NCBI RefSeq assembly: GCF_002283365.1
Contig: NZ_MQWD01000001.1
Coordinates: 3,885,985 to 3,949,984, forward strand
DNA length: 64,000 nucleotides
Source of the DNA: Rubrivirga marina
GTDB taxonomy: Bacteria > Bacteroidota > Rhodothermia > Rhodothermales > Rubricoccaceae
Reading direction: 5' to 3'
Below are positions 42,356 through 51,057 of the stretch, piece by piece. A program made the translations under genes and the position numbers. The notes under the pieces are model-generated. The model was given only the letters and a program-made list of their open reading frames with translations. It had not been told where the DNA came from and made no database searches. Each line of letters starts with the position of its first letter. The stretch's first letter is position 1.

Positions 42356-42970
42356 GTGCCCGGCGCGCCCGACGTCACCCGCCTTCTCCGCGACCACGCC
42401 GCCGGCCGGCCGGCGGCCGGGGGCCCACTGCTCGCGGCCATCTACGACGAGCTCCGGCAGATCGCCCGCGCCCGCCTTCGCGGCGAGCGCGAGGACCACA
42501 CCCTCTCGACGACCGGGCTGGTCCACGAAGCCTACCTCCGCCTCGTCGACGTGACGCGAGTCGAGTGGCGCGACCGCGCGCACTTCTACGGGGCGGCCGC
42601 GGGCGTCATGCGCCGGGTCCTCATCGACTGGGCGCGCGCGCGGACGGCAGAGAAGCGGGGCGGCGAGGCGGCCGCCCTCTCCCTCGACGCGCTGGTCCAG
42701 AACGGAGAGCTGCCGGACGGTCCCCCGGCCCCCGTCCCCGCCGGCGACCTCCTGGCGCTCGACGAGGCGCTCGACACGCTCGCGCGCCTCTCGGCCCGCC
42801 AAGCCCGGGTGGTGGAGTGCCGCTTTTTCGCGGGGCTCACCATCGAGGAGACCGCCGAGGCGCTCGGCGTCTCGGCCAAGACGGTCAAGCAAGACTGGCG
42901 CCTCGCGCGGACGTGGCTCTATGCCCAGATCCGTCCCGGCGCCGCGGCCAGCTCGCCGGCCGAGGGCTGA
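42356..42970 (+). CDS. ECF-type RNA polymerase sigma factor (PF07638-like), kinase-linked
   Basis: 204 residues from GTG, chosen because the promoter box ends at 42334 and a C-rich tract precedes it. Region 2 shows AIYDELRQIARARLRGE, GLVHEAYLRL and AGVMRRVLIDWARARTAEKRGG; region 4 is LSARQARVVECRFFAGLTIEETAEALGVSAKTVKQDW. Where most ECF factors have an acidic DAED segment, this one has HTLSTTGLVHEAY (Ser51, Thr52, Thr53). In the EcfP-PknT pair of Vibrio parahaemolyticus a missing acidic segment is made good by phosphorylation from a neighbouring kinase. Here a Ser/Thr kinase gene starts 37 bases downstream and no anti-sigma gene is seen. Confidence 0.9.
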   Translation: MPGAPDVTRLLRDHAAGRPAAGGPLLAAIYDELRQIARARLRGEREDHTLSTTGLVHEAYLRLVDVTRVEWRDRAHFYGAAAGVMRRVLIDWARARTAEKRGGEAAALSLDALVQNGELPDGPPAPVPAGDLLALDEALDTLARLSARQARVVECRFFAGLTIEETAEALGVSAKTVKQDWRLARTWLYAQIRPGAAASSPAEG

Positions 42971-43007
42971 GCGGCCGCCCCTCCCCTCGCCTGTTTGCCT
43001 GTTCCCC

Positions 43008-45638
43008 ATGACGCCTCACGACTGGGAGACCGTCGGCCGCCTATTCCATGAGGCGGCCTCCCTGCCCCTCCCCGACCGGAGCCCGTACCTCGACGAGGCC
43101 TGCGCCCCCGGCCTCCGCGGCGAGGTCGAGCGGCTCCTGGCGGCGGAGCCCCCCGCCGAGGCCTACTTCGACCCCCCGACCGGGCTCGCGGCGCTCCTGC
43201 CCACCGCGGAGCTGCGAGAGGTCGTGGCGCGCGAGCGGGACGACGACTTGCCGGCCGGCGCCCGGGTCGGGCCCTGGGAGATCGTCGAGGAACTGGGCCG
43301 GGGCGGCATGGGCGCCGTGTATCGCGCCCGTCGGGCTGACGCCCAGTACGAGCAGACCGTCGCGCTGAAGGTGGTCAAGCGCGGCATGGACACCGACGCG
43401 CTGCTCGCCCGCTTCCGGCGCGAGCGGGCCGTCCTCGCGAGCCTGGAGCACCCCGGGATCGCCCGCCTCGTCGACGGCGGGGCCGCGCCCGACGGCCGGC
43501 CGTACCTCGCCCTCGAACTCGTCGACGGCGAGCCGATCACGCGGTGGGCCGACCGGCACCGGCTCGGCGTCGAGGCCCGGCTCCAGCTCTTCCTCCAGGT
43601 CTGCGAGGCTGTCGCGCACGCCCACCGGCGGCTCGTGGTCCACCGAGACCTCAAGCCGTCGAACGTCCTGGTGGACCCCGAGGGCCGGGCCCGACTCCTC
43701 GACTTCGGCCTGGCGGCCGTCCTGAGCGACGACGCCTCCGAGGCCGGCGAACGGTCCATCGGCGGCCCCCGACTCCTCACGCCCGAGTACGCGGCGCCGG
43801 AGCAGTTCGAAGGCGGGCCGACCACGACCGCCACCGACGTGTACACGTTGGGCGTCCTCCTGTACGAGCTGCTCACGGGGCGGCGTCCCCACGGCACAAC
43901 CCGGCGGCGTCTGCCCATGGGGGCCACCCCGACGGCGCGGCCCGCCCGGCCCAGTGCGGCGGCGACGCGGCCTCAGGAGCGCGACGACGCGCCCGAGGCC
44001 GAGGCCCTCGCCGCCCTCCGTGCGACGACGCCGGCCCGGCTCCGCCACCGCCTCCGTGGCGACCTCGACGCGATCGCGCTGACGGCGCTCCAGGCCGAGC
44101 CCGAGCGGCGGTACGCCAGCGTCGACGCCCTCGCCGACGACGTCCGCCGCCACCTCGCGGCACGACCGGTGGCCGCGCGCCCCGACCGGCTCGCGTACCG
44201 CGCCTGGGCGTTCGCGCGGCGGAACCGGGCCCGGCTGGCCGCCGCCGCGCTCGCCCTCGCCGTCGCCGCGACCCTGGGCGGGCAGGCCCTCCTTCAGCAG
44301 CGGGCCGCGGCGAGCGAGCGGGAGCGGGCCGACCTCGCCTCGGCCTTCGTGCTCGGCCTCCTGACCGAGTCGGACCCTCGCGAGGGGGCCGGGGGGACAA
44401 CGCCCGTCCGCGACGTGCTCGCCCGCGCCGAGCGCCGCGCCGAGGCCGAGCTGGCCGGCCGGCCCGACCTCCTCGCGCGCGTGCTGACCACGGTCGGGGG
44501 CACGCTCACGGAACTGGAGGAGTATGACCGGGCCGGGCCGCTGCTGCGCCGGGCCCTCGCACTGGCCGAGGCGACCGGCGACGCGCCGGCCGCGGCCGAG
44601 GCGCACATCCGCCTGGCGGGGCGGGCCCGACGGCAGAACCGCTACGAAGCTGCCGCCGCGCACGCCCGGCAGGCCGCCGCCACCGCCCTCCCCCGCGGGG
44701 ACGCCGCCGCGGTCCTCCACGCCCGTGCGCTCGGCGAGCAGGCCGCCGTCGCCGCCGACCGGGGCGCCTTCGACGCCGCCGCCCGGGACTACCGCACCGC
44801 CCTCGACCTCCTACGGGGTGCGTCACGAGCGGAGCGCCACACGGCCAGGCTCCTCTCTCAGCTCGGTGGCGTCTTGTCGGACGTCGGCGACCTCGACGGC
44901 TCCGCACGGGTCCTACGGGAGGCCGCCGCGCTCCAGCGAGAGCTCGTGGGGCCGTCCCACCCCGACCTCGCCTTCACCTACGTCTCGCTCGGCAACACGC
45001 TCGAACTCCGCGACAGCCTCGCGGCTTCCGTGGCGGCCCACCGAGAGGCCCTCGGCGTGCTCCAGCGGGCCTACGGCGAGGACCACTGGGCCACGGCGAC
45101 CGCTCTCCACAACCTGGCCAGCGCGGAGGACGCGGCCGGCCGCGACGCCCTCGCGGCCCAACTCTACGACCGCGCCCTCGCCATCAAGCGACGGCTCTAC
45201 GGCGACACGCACGGCTCCGTCGCGGCGACGCTGATCAACCTGGGGTACCTCCAGTACGAGCAGGGGGCCGTCGTCGACGCCGAGGCGACGACGCGCGAGG
45301 CGCTCCGCGTGGCACGGGCCATCTACGGCGACGCCCACTTCCGGACGGCCCTGGCCGCGTACAACCTCGCCGAGATCCTCCTCGGCCAGCGCCGAGCCCT
45401 CGACGAGGCCGAGCGGCTGGCAGCGGAGGCCCTCGTCGTGGACCGGGCGACGTACGGCCCCGACGACGAGGGGACGCTCCTGACGGCGCTCCTTCTCGGG
45501 CGCGTGCAAGCCGCGCGGGGCGCGTGCGGGCGGGCCGTTCCTACCCTGCGGGCCGCGCTCGGCGCGATCGACGGCCGGCTTCGCGACGCGCCGGAGCGCC
45601 GGGCGGCCGCGGCCGACCTCGCAGCCTGCGAGGGCTGA
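43008..45638 (+). CDS. Membrane Ser/Thr protein kinase with C-terminal TPR sensor region
   Basis: 876 residues. A short N-terminal helical part (WETVGRLFHEAASLPLPDRSPYLDEAC) is shared with the second kinase here. The Hanks-type kinase domain has the G-loop GRGGMGAVY (from Gly97), VALKVVK, HRDLKPSN (His212, Asp214), DFGLA and EYAAPEQ, so it should be active. A membrane helix near 405-425 separates it from many TPRs that would face the periplasm and sense a ligand or protein. It follows the ECF sigma gene by 37 bases and is probably its activating kinase. It ends before a palindrome shared with the convergent nuclease gene. Confidence 0.93.
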   Translation: MTPHDWETVGRLFHEAASLPLPDRSPYLDEACAPGLRGEVERLLAAEPPAEAYFDPPTGLAALLPTAELREVVARERDDDLPAGARVGPWEIVEELGRGGMGAVYRARRADAQYEQTVALKVVKRGMDTDALLARFRRERAVLASLEHPGIARLVDGGAAPDGRPYLALELVDGEPITRWADRHRLGVEARLQLFLQVCEAVAHAHRRLVVHRDLKPSNVLVDPEGRARLLDFGLAAVLSDDASEAGERSIGGPRLLTPEYAAPEQFEGGPTTTATDVYTLGVLLYELLTGRRPHGTTRRRLPMGATPTARPARPSAAATRPQERDDAPEAEALAALRATTPARLRHRLRGDLDAIALTALQAEPERRYASVDALADDVRRHLAARPVAARPDRLAYRAWAFARRNRARLAAAALALAVAATLGGQALLQQRAAASERERADLASAFVLGLLTESDPREGAGGTTPVRDVLARAERRAEAELAGRPDLLARVLTTVGGTLTELEEYDRAGPLLRRALALAEATGDAPAAAEAHIRLAGRARRQNRYEAAAAHARQAAATALPRGDAAAVLHARALGEQAAVAADRGAFDAAARDYRTALDLLRGASRAERHTARLLSQLGGVLSDVGDLDGSARVLREAAALQRELVGPSHPDLAFTYVSLGNTLELRDSLAASVAAHREALGVLQRAYGEDHWATATALHNLASAEDAAGRDALAAQLYDRALAIKRRLYGDTHGSVAATLINLGYLQYEQGAVVDAEATTREALRVARAIYGDAHFRTALAAYNLAEILLGQRRALDEAERLAAEALVVDRATYGPDDEGTLLTALLLGRVQAARGACGRAVPTLRAALGAIDGRLRDAPERRAAAADLAACEG

Positions 45639-45642
45639 GCCT

Positions 45643-45676
45643 GGCCGCCTCGGTGACCGCGCCGAGGCGGGCGGCC
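45643..45676. repeat. Palindromic element between convergent genes
   Basis: CCGCCTCGG (45645-45653) and CCGAGGCGG (45662-45670) around TGACCGCG, with a partly paired outer GGC/GCC. It lies between the kinase stop and the nuclease stop and may terminate both. Confidence 0.7.
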
Positions 45677-45688
45677 TCGTTCCGGAGG

Positions 45689-47416
45689 CTACTCGTCCTC
45701 GTCGTCCTCCGGCTCGTTCGTGGGCACGGCCTCCCGTGCGGCGTCGATGACGGCCTCCAAGAAGTCGTCGGCGTCGTGCTCGGGTCGCCAGCGGACCTGG
45801 CGGGCGCCCTCGGGGTGGAGCCGCATCCAGTTGGCGAGCATCCGCATCTCGTCGACGTCCGGCCGGAGGTGGCTCTCGGGCGGGGGGAGCGCGGGGTCGA
45901 ACGCCTCGGCGAGCGCGGCGGCGAGGTCGGCGACCTCGTCCGGCGCGGGGTCGGCGGGGAGGTCGACGCGACCGGCGAGGCGGCCGTACCGGATCAGGAA
46001 AAGTTGGGCCCCGCCCTCGTGGCCCTCATAGCCCGGTGCGAGTGGCTCGATCAGGACCGCGTCGTGCTCGTGGACCGCGCTCGCGATCTTCCGCTGACGG
46101 CCGAGCGTCCGTTGGAGACGGCGGAGCTGGTCGCGGTACCACCCGGCGGCCTCGTACTCGCGCGACGCCGCGGCCTCCCGCATCGCCTCCTCGACCATGT
46201 CGACGGCCTCGGTATCCCGGCCGGTGAGGAACGCGCGGACGCGCTCGACCTCGAGCCCGTACTGCTCGGCGCCCTCGCCGCCGACGCACGGCGCGCCGCA
46301 CCGGCCCATCTCGTGGTAGAGGCACGGCCGGCCGAGCGTGAACACGTTGTCGTCGCACTCCCGGAGCATGAACAGCCGCCCGATCAGCTCGACGAGCTCC
46401 TCGGCCTGGCCGCGGCGCCCGAGCGGCCCGTAGTACTCGGCCCCGTCGTGCGCGATGCGCGGCGTCCACGAGATCGTGGGGTACGGGTGCGTCGCGTCGA
46501 GGCGGAGGAACGGGTAGTCGCGGTAGCGCCGCTGGGCGCGGTTGTAGACCGGGAGGTAGTTCTTGATCAGCTTCGACTCCTCGAGGAGCGCCGCCAGCTC
46601 GGTCCCCGTCTCGCGCCACGTCACGTCGCGCACGTCACGGACGAGCTTCCGCGTCTTCGGCACGTGGCTCTCGACGCCCGTGAAGTAGCTCCGCACGCGG
46701 TTCCGGAGGCTCTTGGCCTTGCCGACGTAGATCACGCGGCCCTTCGCGTCGCGCATGAAGTAGACGCCTGGCCGGTCCGGCAGGAGCGGCAGGATCTCGT
46801 CGCGGATCTTCCGGAGGTGGCTCGGCTCGCGGCGCGTGTCCTTGTAGCGCCGTCGCTGGAAGGCGAGCACGTCCTCGACCGTCTCGACGCCGAACTCGAT
46901 CCGCATCCGGTCGAGGAGGATCGTGAGGAGCTCGGCCGTGGCGACGGCGTCGCCGAGGGCCCGGTGCCGGCCGTTGACCGCGATGCCGAAGTGCTCGATG
47001 AGCTTGCTCAGCCCCTTCGACGGGAGCGACGAGAGGAGACGCCGGGCGAGGCGAAGCGTGTCGAGAGACGGGTTCTGGAGCGGCGGGAGACCGGCTTCGG
47101 CGAGCGCCACGTCCAAGAACCGCGCGTCGAACGGGAGGTTGTGGGCCACGAGGACCGCGTCGCCGAGGAACTCGAGGAACCGCGGCATGACCTCGGCGGC
47201 CTGGGGCTGGCCGTAGACCATGGCCGTCGAGATGCCCGTCAGCCGCGTGATCCGGTGGGGCACGTGGCGGCCGGGATCGACGAGTTGCTGGAACGTCTCG
47301 ACGACCTCGCCGCCCATGAGGCGGGCGGCCCCGATCTCGATCAGCCGGTCCTCGCCGGCCCGCGAGCCGGTGGTCTCGGTGTCGACGATGACGAAGGGGG
47401 CGGTGTCCAGGTCCAT
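45689..47416 (-). CDS. DnaQ-like exonuclease fused to UvrC-type GIY-YIG nuclease
   Basis: 575 residues. The N-terminal DEDDh 3'-5' exonuclease has VDTETTG (Asp12, Glu14), HNLPFDARF and HRALGDA. Then comes a GIY-YIG domain (PGVYFMRDAKGRVIYVGKAKSLRNRV, about 215-240), a four-Cys motif (ECDDNVF ... CLYHEMGRCGAPC) that holds an Fe-S cluster in UvrC, and a UVR helix pair (SREYEAAGWYRDQLRRL). The C-terminal endonuclease and HhH parts of UvrC are absent, as in Cho. Similar fusions are known in Actinobacteria. A role in nucleotide excision repair is likely. The acidic tail ends EPEDDEDE. Confidence 0.92.
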   Translation of the reverse strand: MDLDTAPFVIVDTETTGSRAGEDRLIEIGAARLMGGEVVETFQQLVDPGRHVPHRITRLTGISTAMVYGQPQAAEVMPRFLEFLGDAVLVAHNLPFDARFLDVALAEAGLPPLQNPSLDTLRLARRLLSSLPSKGLSKLIEHFGIAVNGRHRALGDAVATAELLTILLDRMRIEFGVETVEDVLAFQRRRYKDTRREPSHLRKIRDEILPLLPDRPGVYFMRDAKGRVIYVGKAKSLRNRVRSYFTGVESHVPKTRKLVRDVRDVTWRETGTELAALLEESKLIKNYLPVYNRAQRRYRDYPFLRLDATHPYPTISWTPRIAHDGAEYYGPLGRRGQAEELVELIGRLFMLRECDDNVFTLGRPCLYHEMGRCGAPCVGGEGAEQYGLEVERVRAFLTGRDTEAVDMVEEAMREAAASREYEAAGWYRDQLRRLQRTLGRQRKIASAVHEHDAVLIEPLAPGYEGHEGGAQLFLIRYGRLAGRVDLPADPAPDEVADLAAALAEAFDPALPPPESHLRPDVDEMRMLANWMRLHPEGARQVRWRPEHDADDFLEAVIDAAREAVPTNEPEDDEDE

Positions 47417-47618
47417 GGGGGGCGGAAGATCGCGACAGCATCGCCCCGCCCGCTGACGGCCGCCGTGTCACACCGTTCGCACATCCGTTCTTCGCAGTCG
47501 GACGTCGCCCTGACATCCGGGAAAAATCGGGGAGGGACGGTGCCGTTTCGAGCCTTCGTGCCGCCTCGTGTGGAAGCGCCGGCACCCGGCCGTCGCACCC
47601 TTTCGTTTCCCAACGCTT

Positions 47619-48266
47619 ATGCGACCCTTCCTCTTCGCGGCGCTCGCCGCGTTCCTCGCCCCTACCGTCTCAGCGCAGTGGGGCGCGGTCCTCACTGCCG
47701 ACCCCACCCTCTGCCTCGCCGAGTCCGGCGGCTACGTGCACACGCGGGCGTGCGGGCCCCAGTACAACCACTTCCAAGCCCGGTTCATCCCGTCCCGCGG
47801 GGCCTACTATCTCAAGACCGGGAGCGGAGGGTGCCTCAGCGCCTTCGAAGGGGCCGGGCGTCCGCTCCGAAGCGTCCCCTGCATCCTCGGCGACGCCAAC
47901 CAGGAGTGGTCGTTCCACCGGACGGGGCAGGTCATCAGCCGGGCCGCCGGCGGCGCCAACTGCATCGACGTCGAGCGAGGGCTGGGGCGGGACCGCCGTG
48001 TGCTCGTGTACCGGTGCGACGTCAACTGGAACGAGGCGGCCCGGGCCCACAACCAGCGGTTCTACTTCAGCACCGGCATCCAGTACAACCCCACCCTCGC
48101 CAGCCGGGCGGTCCGGGTCTCGCTTCTCCCCGGGTCGCCATACGTGTCGTTCTCTCAGGGGGCCAGCGTCGTCTCGGCCGGATCGGGCAACGTGGTCTCG
48201 GCCGGCGGCGGCAACGTGGTCTCAGCGGGGTCCGGCAACGTGGTCTCGGCCGGGGGCCTCAACTAG
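47619..48266 (+). CDS. Secreted beta-trefoil protein with C-terminal GSGNVVSA repeats
   Basis: 215 residues and clearly a paralogue of the protein at 39970: same signal-peptide layout (ends VSAQ), LCLAESGGYVHTRAC, GGCLSAFEGAGRPLRSVPC, a DVERGLGRDRRVL segment and motifs YNHF, NQEW, NQRF. The tail has QGASVVSA, GSGNVVSA, GGGNVVSA, GSGNVVSA and again ends GGLN. The shared end suggests a conserved role for the terminus, for example assembly or export, but this is inference. A second membrane Ser/Thr kinase gene follows after 122 bases, repeating the trefoil-kinase pairing. Confidence 0.75.
   Translation: MRPFLFAALAAFLAPTVSAQWGAVLTADPTLCLAESGGYVHTRACGPQYNHFQARFIPSRGAYYLKTGSGGCLSAFEGAGRPLRSVPCILGDANQEWSFHRTGQVISRAAGGANCIDVERGLGRDRRVLVYRCDVNWNEAARAHNQRFYFSTGIQYNPTLASRAVRVSLLPGSPYVSFSQGASVVSAGSGNVVSAGGGNVVSAGSGNVVSAGGLN
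48156..48263 (+). repeat. Octapeptide-coding tandem repeat
   Basis: Four in-frame 24-base units encode QGASVVSA, GSGNVVSA, GGGNVVSA and GSGNVVSA, then GGLN. Third positions differ between units, so the protein sequence is kept more closely than the DNA. Confidence 0.8.
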
Positions 48267-48324
48267 CCGCCTCGGACGCAGTGGAGGTCCGGCGGGACTC
48301 TGGACGGGACCTCGCACCGCGCTG

Positions 48325-48332
48325 TACGTTGC
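48325..48332 (+). promoter_or_regulatory. Possible -7 box for the second kinase gene
   Basis: TACGTTGC, similar to TAnnTTTG, lies 57 bases before the kinase start and after the trefoil gene stop. The kinase may therefore have its own promoter. Confidence 0.4.
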
Positions 48333-48388
48333 GCTCGGCTCGTGCGTGGGCGGCCTCCAGCGTGGGGCCGCCCGTCCCAGCCCCGCCC

Positions 48389-51034
48389 ATGACCGACTCG
48401 CTCTCCGACTGGCGCCGCGTCGAGGCCGTTTTCAGCGAAGCGGCCGACCTCCCGACCGAGGCCCGCCCCGCGTTCCTCGACGGCGCCTGTCGCACATCCG
48501 ACGGGGCCCCTGACACGGACCTCCGCCGGAAGGTGGAGGACCTCCTCGACGCCGACGCCCCGGCCGCCGCCTTCTTCGACGCGCCACCGCCGAAGCGCCT
48601 GGAGCGCGTCGGGCCGTGGCGGCTGGTCGATCGCGTCGGACGAGGCGGGATGGGCGAGGTCTGGCGCGCCGAGCGGGACGACGGGCGGTATGAACAAACG
48701 GCGGCCGTGAAGCTCGTCCGCGTCGGGCTGGCGCCGCGGCTCGAGGCCCGGTTCCTGGCCGAGCGCCAGATCCTGGCCCGGCTCGACCACCCGGCGATCG
48801 GGCGGCTCCTCGACGGCGGCGTGGCCGAGGACGGACGGCCGTGGCTGGCGATGGAGTTCGTCGAGGGCGAACCGATCACGGCCTACTGCGACCACCACAC
48901 GCTGAGCGTCGACGCCCGGCTTGAGCTGTTCCGCTCGGTCTGCGACGCGGTCCAGTCGGCCCACCGGAAGCTCGTGGTCCACCGCGACCTCAAGCCGTCG
49001 AACGTCCTCGTGACGGAGTCGCCGGAGGGGCCGCGCGTCAAGCTCCTCGACTTCGGCATCGCCAAGCTCCTCGCCGAGGACGACACCGCGGCCGTCGAGA
49101 CGGTGGCCGACCTCCGCATGATGACGCCGGAGTACGCCGCCCCCGAACAGGTGGCCGAGGGCGACATCACGACGGCGACTGACGTCTACGCCCTCGGCGT
49201 CCTGCTCTACGAGCTCCTCACCGGGCGCCGGCCGCACGCCGAGGCCGGCGGGCGCCACGCCATCGAGCAGGCGATCCTCGAGACCGAGCCGCTCCGCCCG
49301 TCCGACGCCGTCACGCACGCGACGACGGGCGAGGCGGCCCGTCCCACGAGCGAGCAGACCGGGTCGGGCGGGCTCCGGGCGACGTCGCCCGAGCGGCTCC
49401 GGCGCCGCCTCCGCGGCGACCTCGACCGGATCGTGATGAAGGCGCTCCGGAAGGAGCCCGAGCGGCGCTACGACTCGGCCGCCGCGCTCGGCGCCGACGT
49501 CCGGCGACACCTCCAGGGGCTCCCGGTCGAGGCACGGCCCCAGACGGTCGGGTACCGCGCCTCCCGGTTCGTCCGGCGCCACCGGACCGGCGTGGCCGTG
49601 TCGATCCTGTCGCTCGCGGTCGTCCTCGGCGCCGCCGGCGTGGCCCTCCACGAGGCCGACCGCGCGAGCGAGGAGCGCGACCGGGCCGTCCGCGCGACGA
49701 CGCTCCTGACGGACCTCCTCGGGGACGTCGACCCGGACGAGACGGGCGGCCGGCAGGTCGCGGCCGTCGACCTTCTCGACCGGACGTCGGCCCGTCTCCG
49801 GTCCGGCCTCCGCGACGACCCGTGGACGCGGGCCTCAGTCGAGGCCGCCCTCGGGAAGGTCTACGGCAACCTCGGCCTGTTCGACCGCGCCGAGGCGCTC
49901 CAGCGCGACGCCCTCCGGGTCCGCGAGGAGCTCGGCGGCCCGGGCCACCCCGAGGCCCTCGAGAGCGCGGCCGACCTCGCGACGCTCCTCACGCAGAGCT
50001 CGCGGTATGCCGAGGGCGAGGAGATCCTCGAGCGCGCGCTCGCGAGCGGCATCGACGCGCTCGGGCCGACGGCGCCGGCCGTCGCGACGGTCCGCCGGGC
50101 CATGGGCCTCAACCTCGTGAGCCAGGGCCGGTTCGCCGAGGCCGAGCCGTACCTCCGCCGGGCCATGGCCGATGTCGAGCGCGAGCTCGGGCCGGACCAC
50201 GTCGAGACGGCCCACGCGCACGCCGCGATGGGCGCGCTCCTCCGCCGCCAGGGCCGCCTCATCGACGCGGAGGTGGCCTACCAGCGCGCGGCCGAGCTCT
50301 ACCGGACCCACTACGGGCCGGAGAGCGCCCGCCTCGGGAGCGTGCTCAACGAGCTCGGCGTCGTCGTCAAGAACCAGGGCGACTACCTCCGGGGCCAGAC
50401 CTACTACCGACAGGCCCTCGGCATCTTCGAGGAGACCTACGGGGAGAACCACCCCGAGACGGCGCTCGCCCTCAGCAACCTCGCCCTCGTCTACAAGGAC
50501 CGCGCGCTGATGACCGGCGACGAGGCGCTCCTCCAGCGGGCCGCACCGCTCCTCGACCGGTCGCTCACCACGTTCCGCCGGCTCCACGGCGACGACCACC
50601 TCCGCGTGGCCCACACGGAGGCCCACCTCGGCATGCTCGCGCTCGCCGAGGGCGACGCGGTCGCGGCCGAGGGCTGGTTCCGCCGCTCGCTCGCCACGCA
50701 CGACCTCGCGCGCACGCCGGCCCTGCACTCGGCCCGGCCGTACCCCATGACAGGGCTGGGCACGGCGCTCGTCCACACCGGCCGCGCCGCGGAGGCCGTC
50801 CCGCTCCTCCGCGAGGCGCTCCGGGTCCGCGAGGTCTCGACGCCCGGCCACTGGCGGATCGCGGAGGCCCAGAGCGCGCTCGCGGAGGCCTACGTCGACC
50901 TCGGCCGGACGCTCTCGGCCGACTCCCTCCTCTCGCTCGCCGAGGCGCGCATGGTGCGCGGCGACGGCGAGTTCGGCCCGCTCCGGATCCTGACGCGACA
51001 GCGACGGGCCGCCCTCGCCGCCCGCGGCGGCTGA
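48389..51034 (+). CDS. Membrane Ser/Thr protein kinase with C-terminal TPR sensor region
   Basis: 881 residues with the same plan as the kinase at 43008: N-terminal helical part (WRRVEAVFSEAADLPTEARPAFLDGAC), kinase domain with GRGGMGEVW (from Gly84), AAVKLV, HRDLKPSN (His198, Asp200), DFGIAKLL and EYAAPEQ, one membrane helix (GVAVSILSLAVVLGAAGVAL), then about ten TPRs of the kinesin-light-chain/TPR_12 type (LGPDHVETAHAHAAMGALLRRQGR). It should be active. No sigma factor gene is adjacent, so its target is unknown. The preceding trefoil protein is a candidate ligand for the TPR region. Confidence 0.93.
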   Translation: MTDSLSDWRRVEAVFSEAADLPTEARPAFLDGACRTSDGAPDTDLRRKVEDLLDADAPAAAFFDAPPPKRLERVGPWRLVDRVGRGGMGEVWRAERDDGRYEQTAAVKLVRVGLAPRLEARFLAERQILARLDHPAIGRLLDGGVAEDGRPWLAMEFVEGEPITAYCDHHTLSVDARLELFRSVCDAVQSAHRKLVVHRDLKPSNVLVTESPEGPRVKLLDFGIAKLLAEDDTAAVETVADLRMMTPEYAAPEQVAEGDITTATDVYALGVLLYELLTGRRPHAEAGGRHAIEQAILETEPLRPSDAVTHATTGEAARPTSEQTGSGGLRATSPERLRRRLRGDLDRIVMKALRKEPERRYDSAAALGADVRRHLQGLPVEARPQTVGYRASRFVRRHRTGVAVSILSLAVVLGAAGVALHEADRASEERDRAVRATTLLTDLLGDVDPDETGGRQVAAVDLLDRTSARLRSGLRDDPWTRASVEAALGKVYGNLGLFDRAEALQRDALRVREELGGPGHPEALESAADLATLLTQSSRYAEGEEILERALASGIDALGPTAPAVATVRRAMGLNLVSQGRFAEAEPYLRRAMADVERELGPDHVETAHAHAAMGALLRRQGRLIDAEVAYQRAAELYRTHYGPESARLGSVLNELGVVVKNQGDYLRGQTYYRQALGIFEETYGENHPETALALSNLALVYKDRALMTGDEALLQRAAPLLDRSLTTFRRLHGDDHLRVAHTEAHLGMLALAEGDAVAAEGWFRRSLATHDLARTPALHSARPYPMTGLGTALVHTGRAAEAVPLLREALRVREVSTPGHWRIAEAQSALAEAYVDLGRTLSADSLLSLAEARMVRGDGEFGPLRILTRQRRAALAARGG

Positions 51035-51057
51035 CCGCCCCGCCGGGGCCGGCCGGG

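Noticed and set aside
48156-48263. Tandem 24-base repeats considered as a CRISPR array
   Set aside because: The units are contiguous with no spacers, are in frame inside a gene and vary at third codon positions.
45524-48388. In-frame upstream extension of the second kinase giving a protein of over 1800 residues
   Set aside because: The extension runs antisense through the DnaQ-UvrC gene and through the trefoil gene in another frame. The kinase has its own start, leader and N-terminal motif at 48389.
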